A stretch of DNA of 18,895 nucleotides from an uncultured Solobacterium sp. (GCA_900543035.1 UQPV01000049.1:1-18895), one strand, 5' to 3'; positions 6,241 to 14,441 are shown, counted from the stretch's first letter. Made by a program: numbers and translations. The notes: generated from the sequence alone by a model not told the origin.

Positions 6241-6951
6241 TTATTGTTCCGGGCGAAGGCCGATGATGTCATCGATCGGCATGGCGATGACAAGGCCATG
6301 GGCATCGGTGTTGAGCCCGTATCGTTCACCGATCGTGCGCATGATGTCAGCTTTCTTTTCTTTCGGGATGACGATCAGGACAAAATCTTGTTCTGCCTGC
6401 AGGGTGATGCCCAGATATTCGGCAGCATATTCACTTCCGCAGCGCTTGCCTTTCAGCATCGTGCTTCCGCCGACGCCGATCTCACGCGCGGTCTCTACGA
6501 CGTCATCTCCGTATCCGGCTGTCACGGAGATCCAGATCAGGGTGTATTTGTTCGTATCTTTCATTTTGGCTTCATCTCCTTCTATCCGTTTCTCGATTTT
6601 TTCCTTTGCTTCTTCATTGAGCATGGAGAAGATCGGTGTCTGGATGCCTGTGACAGGCACCGTGAATACGATGCCGCCGCCTCGGCGCTTGACCGACAGC
6701 TCGTTTTCCATTGCTTCGAAGACGGCAGGGACGCTGAAACGCGGCAGGAAGCTGACGGTGATCAGGCGGGCGCTTTCCCGCATGCCTAGGATATCCAGGA
6801 TCTCAGAAGGTGCGGTCCCCTGCGCCCGGCACTGATAGAAAATAGGGATACGCAGCGCATCAAAACACTTTTTCAACAGCTTTTCGCTCTGGGTGCTCGT
6901 GATGGATATCAGGATACGCGGTCTGTGCTGTGTTTCATCAGGCATAGTCAT
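6241..6951 (-). CDS. Tandem PII-like signalling protein paired with DUF1538
   Basis: The 236-residue product is about twice a GlnB/GlnK monomer and reads as two PII-like ferredoxin-fold units. Unit one (about 12-108) begins RILISITSTQSEKLLKKCFD and ends GGGIVFTVPVTGI. A charged linker (EEAKEKIEKRIEGDEAKMKD) follows. Unit two (about 136-235) begins KYTLIWISVTAGYGDDVVETA, has IGVGGSTMLKGKRCGSE in the position of the ligand-binding turn and T-loop, and ends DAHGLVIAMPIDDIIGL. PII proteins bind nucleotides or other effectors and gate membrane proteins. Here the gene overlaps the end of the DUF1538 membrane-protein gene by four bases (ATGA), arguing for that partner. The start could also be the ATG at 6945 (GAGGAGG is about 4 bases from the first, 10 from the second). 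The effector is unknown. Confidence 0.8.
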   Translation of the reverse strand: MTMPDETQHRPRILISITSTQSEKLLKKCFDALRIPIFYQCRAQGTAPSEILDILGMRESARLITVSFLPRFSVPAVFEAMENELSVKRRGGGIVFTVPVTGIQTPIFSMLNEEAKEKIEKRIEGDEAKMKDTNKYTLIWISVTAGYGDDVVETAREIGVGGSTMLKGKRCGSEYAAEYLGITLQAEQDFVLIVIPKEKKADIMRTIGERYGLNTDAHGLVIAMPIDDIIGLRPEQ

Positions 6952-8462
6952 TCATCCTCCTCAAATTCGATGATATCATCCGGAAGTACCTGTTTGTTCT
7001 GCGGCGCTTTCGCGGACTTGTGTACATAGATCAGTCCCATGATCTGAATGGTGATCAATGGGGAAAGGGCAACCAGCGCGACCACGCCGAACGCGTCAGT
7101 CACGACATTGCCGCCGACGCCGGTGCAGGCGCCCATGGCGAGCGGCAACAGGAAGGTTGAGGTCATCGGCCCGCTGGCCACGCCGCCGGAGTCATAGGCG
7201 ATACCGACGAAGATCTGTGGGACAAATCGGCTCAGGATGAGCGCTGCGGCATAGCCGGGAATCAGGATCCAGTAGATGTTGAGTCCGGTCAGTACGCGGA
7301 TCATGGCCAGCGCGACGGCCGCGGCGACACCGATGGACAGCGCGCTGTTCATCATGCCATGAGAGATCGTGCCGCCGGTGATGTCCTCTACTTGATTGTT
7401 GAGCACCTGTACGGCTGGTTCAGCCTTGACGATGAAATATCCGACGAGGATGCCGATCGGGATGAGGGTCCACTTCAGCTCTCCGGTACCTAGGCTGCTG
7501 CCCAGCAGATTGCCTACCGGGGCAAAGCCGACATTGACCCCGGTCAGGAAAAGGATCAGGCCGATGATGGTGTAAACGAAGCCCATGCTCATGCGCAGAA
7601 GCTGATGTCTGCGGTAAGCGCGGGTGAAGAGCTGGAAAAGGATAAAGACGGCCATGACCGGCAGGATGCTGATGAGCACTTCTTCGGTATATTGCGGCAA
7701 GACGATGATGAACTGCTGCATCGCGTCACGAGTATACTGAATATGGGTGAGCTCAGCGGCGTTATAGACAGCGTCGGTCGGATTGTAAAAGATGCCCAGC
7801 AGCAGCACCATGATGATGGGGCCGATGCTGCACAGCGCGACGAGACCGAAGCTGTCGTCTGAGCCTTCCTTGCTGCCGCGCGATGCGGATAACCCGATGC
7901 CAAGTGCCATGATGAATGGGACGGTCATCGGCCCGGTCGTCACGCCGCCGGAATCGAATGCCACTGCGGTGAATTCATCAGGGGCAAAGAAGGAGAGAAG
8001 GAACAGCAGGATATACAGCACAGTAAGTGTCTGGGACAGGCTGATCCGATAGAGGATGCGCAGGAACGCGATGACCAGGAAGATGCCGACCCCGCCTGCC
8101 ACGGTATAGATCAGTACATTGTTGGGGATGGAAGCGACCTGATTTGCCAGCACTTGCAGATCCGGTTCGGCAATCGTGATGATCGCGCCCATGAAAAAGC
8201 AAATGAGCACGGTCGCCCACAATTTATTTCCCTTGATCATCCGGCTGCCGATGCTCTGGCCAAGTGGGGTCATTGCCAGTTCGGCGCCAAGCTGAAAGAT
8301 GCCCATTCCGACGATGAGCAGCATGGCCCCGATCAGAAACAGCAGCAGTGTCCCAGTTTCCATCGGGACGACCGTCGCGCTCAGCAGAAAGACGATGACG
8401 GTGATCGGCAGAACGCTGGCAAGGGATTCCTTGGTTTTCTCTTTTAATTGTTCTTTCATCAT
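6948..8462 (-). CDS. DUF1538 polytopic membrane protein, internally duplicated
   Basis: The 504-residue product has about a dozen hydrophobic segments and two copies of the DUF1538 unit. The repeat is visible as three paired motifs: AEPDLQVL (99-106) and AEPAVQVL (348-355); FDSGGVTTGPMT (169-180) and YDSGGVASGPMT (423-434); SFGLVAL (204-210) and AFGVVAL (457-463). Glycine-rich half-membrane motifs of this kind, twice, suggest an inverted- or tandem-repeat transporter or channel; the substrate is unknown to me. The C-terminal tail is acidic (PDDIIEFEEDE). The start at 8462 is preceded by AAGGAGG about 11 bases upstream. It is transcribed with the PII-like gene and divergently from pstS. Confidence 0.88.
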   Translation of the reverse strand: MMKEQLKEKTKESLASVLPITVIVFLLSATVVPMETGTLLLFLIGAMLLIVGMGIFQLGAELAMTPLGQSIGSRMIKGNKLWATVLICFFMGAIITIAEPDLQVLANQVASIPNNVLIYTVAGGVGIFLVIAFLRILYRISLSQTLTVLYILLFLLSFFAPDEFTAVAFDSGGVTTGPMTVPFIMALGIGLSASRGSKEGSDDSFGLVALCSIGPIIMVLLLGIFYNPTDAVYNAAELTHIQYTRDAMQQFIIVLPQYTEEVLISILPVMAVFILFQLFTRAYRRHQLLRMSMGFVYTIIGLILFLTGVNVGFAPVGNLLGSSLGTGELKWTLIPIGILVGYFIVKAEPAVQVLNNQVEDITGGTISHGMMNSALSIGVAAAVALAMIRVLTGLNIYWILIPGYAAALILSRFVPQIFVGIAYDSGGVASGPMTSTFLLPLAMGACTGVGGNVVTDAFGVVALVALSPLITIQIMGLIYVHKSAKAPQNKQVLPDDIIEFEEDE

Positions 8463-8597
8463 GAGTGGACATGCCTCCTTTTCTGTTTATCTGTTTCACG
8501 CGTGATACGGCATTATGCAAAGAAGAGGGCTTCAGCCATGGCAGTCATCAGCGCAGATGCGGATGACATGATATGTGTGCGTCGAAAAGATTGATTC

Positions 8598-8626
8598 ATG
8601 ATACACTTGTCCGGTTTGCGCGTCAA
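8598..8626 (-). promoter_or_regulatory. Promoter of the DUF1538-PII operon with an overlapping near-palindrome
   Basis: On the minus strand TTGACG (8626-8621) and TATCAT (8603-8598) are spaced by exactly 17 bases. The -35 region lies within the dyad CCGGTT-N8-AACCGG (8611-8630), a candidate operator. The implied leader to the ATG at 8462 is about 130 bases; I do not recognise a riboswitch class in it. Confidence 0.65.
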
Positions 8627-8895
8627 CCGGATCTAGGAAATTTGACATTTTTACACAATGCAGGCAGCTTTGTGAAACAGATGGTCAGCACGCGTGTCGC
8701 AAAAGTCTCTCCTTTTCTTTGACAAGCATGAGCGACGACCAAAAAGCTGCATATATCATATTTTACTTGATTTCACGGCGTGATTCATGGGGGAATGTGA
8801 CGATTCAGACAAAAAGAAGAAAATGTCTGATGTGAGTATAAAGGAAGCAAGACAGATAATAATAAGGAAGAGTCTTTTGGGTATGGCCGGCAAAA

Positions 8896-8911
8896 TGTGA
8901 ATCAATTCACA
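8896..8911. promoter_or_regulatory. TGTGA-N6-TCACA palindrome upstream of pstS
   Basis: TGTGAAT and ATTCACA flank a two-base centre, giving 7-bp arms. The layout TGTGA-N6-TCACA equals the consensus half-sites of CRP-type operators. It lies about 80 bases upstream of the pstS -10 box. Which regulator, if any, reads it in this organism is unknown. Confidence 0.5.
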
Positions 8912-8913
8912 AT

Positions 8914-8952
8914 TTTACATAGATTTGATATAACTTTAAAAACAATTAACAT
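8914..8952 (+). promoter_or_regulatory. Candidate Pho-box array upstream of pstS
   Basis: Four TT-starting heptamers repeat at about one helical turn: TTTACAT (8914), TTGATAT (8925), TTAAAAA (8936) and TTAACAT (8946), spaced 11, 11 and 10 bases. They resemble tandem PhoP-type repeats of Gram-positive bacteria (TTAACA-like). The array ends about 30 bases before the -10 box, where an activator would bind. Confidence 0.5.
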
Positions 8953-8982
8953 TCCTTTGAAGATGATCTGATAAAACGCTCG

Positions 8983-8988
8983 TATAAT
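8983..8988 (+). promoter_or_regulatory. pstS -10 box
   Basis: A perfect TATAAT has no good -35 match at 16-18 bases; the nearest, TTGAAG at 8957-8962, is 20 bases away. That is typical of an activator-dependent promoter and consistent with the Pho-box-like repeats just upstream. Confidence 0.6.
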
Positions 8989-9033
8989 GATAGACGTAAA
9001 GCAAAGAGGAAAACTCAAAGGAGGAATGAACAA

Positions 9034-9960
9034 ATGAAGTTCATGAAAAAAGCAATGGCTTTCGGAATTGCATGTGTGATGGGTCTGACCCTGGCAGGAT
9101 GCGGTTCATCGACTGGCAACGATTCGATCACAGTTTACTCTCGTGACGCATCCAGCGGAACCAGAGAAGCATTCGAAAAGGCAAATGATATGGAGGAAAT
9201 GCTGACTGACGCAGCCGTTACGGTTGACAGCAACGGCGATATGGCGACTAAAGTCGGCGCTGATCCTAACGGAATCGGATATGTTTCCCTCTCTACTGAT
9301 TTTGAGGCAAACAACCTGACTGCACTGAACTATGAAGGCGTAGCACCGAGCGAAGAGACTGTGCTGGATGGCACATACGGTATGCAGCGTCCGTTCTCTT
9401 ATGTGACTAGAGCAAGCGGAGATTTCGCGGATGACCGTACTGAACAGCTGGTTGCAGCATTCATCGATTATCTGTGCAACTCTACTGAAGGCATGCAGGT
9501 GGTAGCAGATGCCGGCGGAATCGTCGATACGACAAAGTCTACGCCTTGGGAAGAGCTGAAAGCAAATCACCCGATCGTAAATGAAGACAACTCTGATCTG
9601 ACGATCCGCACCGCAGGTTCTACTTCTGTAACAGACACGCTGCAGGCTGCGCTGGAGTCTTTCCAGAGCATGGCAGGCAACTTCCAGTTCACGATGAACC
9701 AGACAGGTTCCGGTGATGGATACAAGCGTGTTCTCGGCGAAGAGAAAGATGGCGCAAACGCTGCAGATATCGGCTTCGCTTCTCGTGAGTTCGAAGGGGA
9801 AGAAGATGTAACTCAGGGAATGGCAAGCGGTCAGTACTGCATCGATGCGGTAGTCGCAGTCATCAGCGCAGACAACACCTTCGGTGTAACGGATCTGACG
9901 GCAGACCAGATCAAGGGAATCTTCAGCGGTGAGATCACTGCCTGGGGCGATCTGCAGTAA
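9034..9960 (+). CDS. pstS: Phosphate-binding lipoprotein PstS, permuted domain order
   Basis: The 308-residue product is the extracytoplasmic phosphate receptor of the Pst ABC importer. A lipoprotein signal ends in LAGC (residues 20-23, C23 lipidated). The order of binding motifs is rotated relative to classical PstS. The block ITVYSRDASSGTREAF (32-47), normally in the second half, comes first, followed by NGDMATKVGADPNGIGYVSL (67-86). The block TIRTAGSTSVTDTL (190-203), normally at the mature N-terminus, comes in the middle, followed by TGSGDGYKR (224-232), DIGFASREF (245-253) and the terminal LTADQIKGIFSGEITAWGDL. All key phosphate-contact motifs are present. The start has AAAGGAGG about 9 bases upstream. 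It is the first gene of the pst operon; a terminator hairpin separates it from pstC. Confidence 0.92.
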   Translation: MKFMKKAMAFGIACVMGLTLAGCGSSTGNDSITVYSRDASSGTREAFEKANDMEEMLTDAAVTVDSNGDMATKVGADPNGIGYVSLSTDFEANNLTALNYEGVAPSEETVLDGTYGMQRPFSYVTRASGDFADDRTEQLVAAFIDYLCNSTEGMQVVADAGGIVDTTKSTPWEELKANHPIVNEDNSDLTIRTAGSTSVTDTLQAALESFQSMAGNFQFTMNQTGSGDGYKRVLGEEKDGANAADIGFASREFEGEEDVTQGMASGQYCIDAVVAVISADNTFGVTDLTADQIKGIFSGEITAWGDLQ

Positions 9961-9983
9961 TCAAACGAGCTTCTGAGATATGC

Positions 9984-10014
9984 AAAAACCTTAGCAGAGC
10001 CTGCTAAGGTTTTT
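9984..10014 (+). terminator. Intercistronic terminator between pstS and pstC
   Basis: A perfect 14-bp inverted repeat (9984-9997 with 10001-10014, 3-base loop) ends in five T. Lying inside the operon, it would attenuate read-through so that the binding protein is made in excess over the membrane components. Confidence 0.8.
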
Positions 10015-10040
10015 CTGGGAATATGAGATAGGGTGAATAT

Positions 10041-10982
10041 ATGGAAAAATTAGTAAGACCGCATATCAGTAAAGAAAAGAACCAGCAGAAGATGCGCAAG
10101 GACGCGATCTTAAAGGGCATTTTCCGTATCGCTGCCGTCATTTCAGGCGGTGCGATCGCTGTAATCGTGCTGTTTGTCTTCCTGCGCGGTGTTCAGCCGT
10201 TTTTGCCAGGATACGCAAACGGCCAAGTGAATTTCATTGACTTTTTGTTTGGCACGACCTGGCGTCAGGATCAGGGAATCTATGGCGCTGGTTTCATCAT
10301 CATCAATACGCTGATCACTTCATTCGGCGCGTTGATCATTTCCTTCCCGATCAGTGTGCTGACTGCACTGTTCATCGTCAAGATCGCTCCTAAATGGCTT
10401 GCTAAGATCATGACCGCCATCGTGGAAATGCTCGCGAGCATTCCGTCGGTCGTTTACGGTGTCTTCGCTGCCGGTGCTATCACGACAATGGTCGTGGCGC
10501 TGGCTGGCGCATTTGGCATGACGACCGCAGGCGGAAACTCGCTGCTCGCTGTCATCTTACTGCTGGCCATCATGATCTTCCCGACGATCACTTCCATGAG
10601 CATCACGGCCATCAGTTCGGTGGACCGCGCTTTGGAAGAGGGCAGTCTGGCGTTAGGCGCAACAAAGACCCAGACGAACTTCAAGGTCGTCTTGATCGCT
10701 GCTAAATCCGGTATCTTTGCCGGTGCGATCCTGGGCATCGGCCGCGCGTTTGGTGAAGCGACCGCCGTAGCGATGGTTGCCGGAAACAAGATGTTCGGAC
10801 CGACATTCGACTTATTTGACATCACGCGAACGTTGACGAGCACGATGCTCTCTGGATTGAAGGAGACGACCGGATTGGATTATGATATCCGTTTCTCCGT
10901 CGGTCTGGTGCTGATGGTCGTGATCCTGGTGTCTAACTTCCTGTTGAACCTGGCCAAGAAGAAAGTGGGTAATATGTCATGA
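10041..10982 (+). CDS. pstC: Phosphate ABC transporter permease PstC
   Basis: The 313-residue product is one of the two membrane subunits of the Pst importer. It has an N-terminal TM helix (about 30-48), an extracytoplasmic loop with FLFGTTWRQDQGIYGAG, then the MetI-like permease domain (about 85-310) with TM helices such as NTLITSFGALIISFPISVLTALF. The cytoplasmic EAA-type coupling loop, which contacts PstB, is RALEEGSLALGATKTQTNF (from about 196). IGRAFGEATAVAMVAG, typical of PstC, follows. The length is usual. The ribosome binding site is weak (AGGGTG). It overlaps pstA by 4 bases (ATGA). Confidence 0.93.
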   Translation: MEKLVRPHISKEKNQQKMRKDAILKGIFRIAAVISGGAIAVIVLFVFLRGVQPFLPGYANGQVNFIDFLFGTTWRQDQGIYGAGFIIINTLITSFGALIISFPISVLTALFIVKIAPKWLAKIMTAIVEMLASIPSVVYGVFAAGAITTMVVALAGAFGMTTAGGNSLLAVILLLAIMIFPTITSMSITAISSVDRALEEGSLALGATKTQTNFKVVLIAAKSGIFAGAILGIGRAFGEATAVAMVAGNKMFGPTFDLFDITRTLTSTMLSGLKETTGLDYDIRFSVGLVLMVVILVSNFLLNLAKKKVGNMS

Positions 10983-12220
10983 AGATCAAAGCGGGAAATC
11001 ACGGAAAGCGTAAGTTTTATGATGGCGCGCTTCAGGGCGTTACATATCTTTCCAGCGGCATATCGGTCATCGTACTGGTCGCCTTGTTTGTGTTTATCTT
11101 TACCAGAGGCTGGTCTTCCATCAATATGGATCTGATCATGAACAACTATTGGTCAGAGAATTATACGGTGGAAACCATCTCACAGAGCGACGGACAGACG
11201 TTTGAGCGTCCGGCTGATCTGAGCGAAGAAGCTTATTTTTCCGAAAAATGGGGAATTGCTTTCGTCGATCATGTTGATGCACACAAAGATGAGATGATTC
11301 TGGTAGAATATATAGATGAGAACTCCCCGCTGTACGCGTTGAGCAATGTGAGCGTGCGTAATAACCCACAGGACTTTACGCTGCAGGTAGGCATGCAGGT
11401 ATCCAGGCTTCAATATCATGATGCGCAAGGCAATGTCGGACTTGGCGGCGGCATCATGGGACAGACGGCGGAACAGCTGGCACAGACGCTGGATGATAAT
11501 GCGGCCACGGTAGACTCCATGTATATTCAGACGACTGGCGGCGGTATCCGCGGCTCGATCATCTCCACGGTATATCTGTTGCTGGTATCCATGGTGATCG
11601 CCCTGCCGATCGGCATAGCGAGCGCCGTCTATCTCAATGAATATGCGAAAAAGAGCAAATTCAATATGCTGCTGCGCAGCGGTATCGAAACACTGACCGG
11701 TGTGCCGAGCATCGTTTTTGGTCTGATGGGCGTCACGGTGCTGTTCCCGGTGACCCAGGTGTTCGGCGCCACGACCACCAGTATCTTGCTGGGTGGTCTG
11801 ACGATGGCCATCATCTTGCTGCCGACCATCATCCGCTCCACTGAGGAGGCATTGCTGGTCGTTCCGCAGCATCTGCGTGACGCTTCACTCTCAGTAGGCG
11901 CGAATCAGTCGCAGACGATCTTTAAGATCGTCCTGCCTTGCGCGGTGCCTGGCATCCTGACCGGTGTGCTGCTGGGCATCGGACGTGTCATCGGTGAATC
12001 CGCCGCCCTGATCTATACGATGGGCACCTTCATCAATGACTCTCCGACGCTGCTGAGCCAGGGTACATCGCTGGCTGTGCAGATCTGGAGCATCATGAGC
12101 GGCGAGCAGCCGAACTATGAGCTGGCCTGCGCCATTTCCATCATCATTCTGGTCTTTGTGCTGATTCTGAACTTTGCCGTTAAGGTCATCAGCAAGAGAT
12201 TCTCTAAGGCTTGGTATTAG
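10979..12220 (+). CDS. pstA: Phosphate ABC transporter permease PstA with a PDZ-like insertion
   Basis: The 413-residue product is the second permease subunit and is over 100 residues longer than typical PstA (about 280-300). After TM1 (about 27-42) an extracytoplasmic segment of about 145 residues precedes the MetI-like domain, which begins [20 protein letters not shown] (from 187). The permease core has the coupling loop [20 protein letters not shown] (291-310) and [16 protein letters not shown]. The inserted part (about 91-187) reads like a PDZ fold: a GIAF-type strand, [14 protein letters not shown] where PDZ domains have a V-x-x-SPA element, [17 protein letters not shown] in place of the GD-x-I-x-x-x-x-G hairpin, and [16 protein letters not shown] as the second helix. 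That assignment is inference. The stop lies just before the pstB ribosome binding site. Confidence 0.92.
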   Translation: MKIKAGNHGKRKFYDGALQGVTYLSSGISVIVLVALFVFIFTRGWSSINMDLIMNNYWSENYTVETISQSDGQTFERPADLSEEAYFSEKWGIAFVDHVDAHKDEMILVEYIDENSPLYALSNVSVRNNPQDFTLQVGMQVSRLQYHDAQGNVGLGGGIMGQTAEQLAQTLDDNAATVDSMYIQTTGGGIRGSIISTVYLLLVSMVIALPIGIASAVYLNEYAKKSKFNMLLRSGIETLTGVPSIVFGLMGVTVLFPVTQVFGATTTSILLGGLTMAIILLPTIIRSTEEALLVVPQHLRDASLSVGANQSQTIFKIVLPCAVPGILTGVLLGIGRVIGESAALIYTMGTFINDSPTLLSQGTSLAVQIWSIMSGEQPNYELACAISIIILVFVLILNFAVKVISKRFSKAWY

Positions 12221-12231
12221 GAGGTAGCATA

Positions 12232-12990
<759 letters not shown>

Positions 12991-13007
12991 ACAGGAGGCA
13001 GTATACT

Positions 13008-13655
13008 ATGATTAGAATTGACGGAAAGCTTTCGCAGATGGAGCAGACGCTCGTAAAGATGGGCAACCGCGTCGTCGGCATGCACGAATGTGTGTGTGAG
13101 GTGCTGGCAGAGCCAAATAAAGAAAGAGAATTGGAGATCATCTCCGCAGATGACCGCATCAATCACATGGAAGAAGAGATCAATGACCTGGCCATCGAAT
13201 CACTGGCGCTGCTGGCGCCGGTAGCCAGCGATCTGCGCAAGGTCATCGCAGCCATCAAGATCGCCAGTGAGCTGGAGCGCATCGGTGACTATGCGAAAAA
13301 TATCTCCAAGTTCCTGATCAAGAACGATCATCTGACGGATATCGTATGTGATTATGCGATCTCTATGGAAAAGGATCTCATCGGCATGCTGGAAAAAGCC
13401 ATGCAGTGCATGGTGGATCAGGATGAAGAAGCCGCTTTTGCCATTCCGGAAAGTGATCATCGCATCAATCAGCAGATGAAAGACATCCGGGAAAAGCTGC
13501 TGAGCCAGAATGGTGTCGATAAGGAGCAGCTTTTGGACGAGCTGTTTGAGATCAGCGCCATGCTGCGCAACATCGAACGTGCCGGAGATCATGTGAAGAA
13601 TATCTGTGAGCATATTCTTTACATGATGAAGGGTCAGCATTACGATTTCGGATAA
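13008..13655 (+). CDS. phoU: Phosphate signalling protein PhoU
   Basis: The 215-residue product is a two-repeat, all-helical PhoU that couples Pst transporter state to Pho-regulon control and limits phosphate uptake. Each repeat carries the metal-binding E-x3-D-x3-N motif: E90-D94-N98 in ELERIGDYAKNI and E190-D194-N198 in IERAGDHVKNICE. The start has AGGAGG upstream and the length is standard. It is followed directly by a second PhoU-like gene. No intact Pho two-component pair is in the window; the only response regulator here is broken. Confidence 0.95.
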   Translation: MIRIDGKLSQMEQTLVKMGNRVVGMHECVCEVLAEPNKERELEIISADDRINHMEEEINDLAIESLALLAPVASDLRKVIAAIKIASELERIGDYAKNISKFLIKNDHLTDIVCDYAISMEKDLIGMLEKAMQCMVDQDEEAAFAIPESDHRINQQMKDIREKLLSQNGVDKEQLLDELFEISAMLRNIERAGDHVKNICEHILYMMKGQHYDFG

Positions 13656-13693
13656 TCATGAAAGATCCGGCTGTCCGGCAAGGAGGGATGGCA

Positions 13694-14308
13694 TTGAATC
13701 TGGAGATTCGAACTGAACGGCTGACCAACAGCGTCATGTCGATGTGCGAGACATTATGCAGCCAGCATGAGATCTGCATTCAGATGCTGGAACGCAGAGA
13801 TTACCAGACCGTATATAAGGTGATGAAGAAGGAGCAGCGCATCAGCCGCATGGCCGAGATGATCAATCATCAGGTCATGGAGCTCATGCCGCTGGTACAG
13901 CCAGTGCCTGCTACGCTGCGCCGGCTGCTCGTCTCTTCTCATATCTCGTTCGAACTGCTTCACATGAGAGGCAGTGCCCGGGCTGCGGCCGAATTCGCAG
14001 ACAGCTGTGAGGATGAAGATCTGCGCATCTATGTGGAAGAATTGGAGCGCTCTTTGATCCTGACGCTGCGGGTGGTCATCGGGATGTATGGGCGAAATTC
14101 GTTGGATGATATGAAGACTGCGGCCCAGCGTGTCGCGATGACCGAGAACATCATCAGCGAGTTTACCCAGATGACGAATGCAGAGAGCGCATGGCCGCAG
14201 CTGACCGAAAGCATTCGGCAGATGCTTTGCGGCATCCGCAACATCTGTGAAGATGTGTCTTATCTGTGCACGGGAGAAATCAAAGAAACATCAGAACTGA
14301 GAAGCTGA
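13694..14308 (+). CDS. Degenerate PhoU-like protein
   Basis: The 204-residue, mostly helical product resembles PhoU in length, in its start (NLEIRTERLTNSVMSMCETL against MIRIDGKLSQMEQTL in phoU) and in its end (IRNICEDVSYLCTGE against VKNICEHILYMMKG). It has lost the metal-site residues. The first motif region reads FELLHMRGSARAAAEF, with E, D and N replaced by L, G and A; the second keeps only the Asn of NICE. I place the start at the TTG at 13694 because AAGGAGG lies 7 bases upstream and the alignment to PhoU begins here. ATGs at 13688 (1-2 bases after the Shine-Dalgarno sequence) and 13658 (none) are alternatives. It is last in the pst operon and may modulate PhoU or the transporter; that is inference. 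Confidence 0.75.
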   Translation: MNLEIRTERLTNSVMSMCETLCSQHEICIQMLERRDYQTVYKVMKKEQRISRMAEMINHQVMELMPLVQPVPATLRRLLVSSHISFELLHMRGSARAAAEFADSCEDEDLRIYVEELERSLILTLRVVIGMYGRNSLDDMKTAAQRVAMTENIISEFTQMTNAESAWPQLTESIRQMLCGIRNICEDVSYLCTGEIKETSELRS

Positions 14309-14328
14309 AGCGATTCGGCTTCTTTTTT
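14300..14328 (+). terminator. Terminator of the pst operon
   Basis: GAAGC (14307-14311) pairs with GCTTC (14318-14322) around a 6-base loop, or AGAAGC (14300-14305) pairs with GCTTCT (14318-14323). A run of six T follows. It overlaps the last codons of the PhoU-like gene. Confidence 0.75.
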
Positions 14329-14386
14329 CTGTTCGGATAGGCAGGTCATCGGAAAGATCATGCGATTATCCTGAATATGGAAAATA

Positions 14387-14417
14387 TTGATAGAATTGTC
14401 GTGGAAAATGTGATACT
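14387..14417 (+). promoter_or_regulatory. Possible promoter of the GH84 gene
   Basis: TTGATA (14387-14392) is a good -35 box. An 18-19 base gap leads to TGATAC/GATACT (14411-14417), a poor -10 match. It is the best candidate in this 197-base gap. Confidence 0.35.
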
Positions 14418-14441
14418 CTGATAGTGAATGTGAGGGGTTTC

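Larger units (their letters stand above)
8463..9033. other. Divergent regulatory region between DUF1538 and pstS
   Basis: This 571-base gene-free stretch holds the minus-strand promoter (8598-8626) and the pstS control elements (8896-8988). It also has palindromes of the form TCACG-CGTGA at 8496-8505 and 8773-8783 (one extra central G in the latter), with a shorter CACGCGTG at 8689-8696. I see no RNA gene or supported small ORF in the middle part (about 8640-8890). Confidence 0.6.

Noticed and set aside
6244..6835. Plus-strand ORFs of 181 and 190 codons across the PII-like gene
   Set aside because: They are antisense shadows: the minus-strand gene has coherent PII-like motifs and a coupled start, while these have no ribosome binding site or family features.
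8463..8600. Riboswitch in the roughly 130-base leader of the DUF1538 operon
   Set aside because: I could not recognise a known aptamer consensus or a convincing terminator/antiterminator pair in the leader.
8787..8900. A 37-codon plus-strand ORF just upstream of the pstS control region
   Set aside because: It has no ribosome binding site at its start and no recognisable motif, and its stop overlaps the palindrome at 8896-8911; chance is the simpler explanation.
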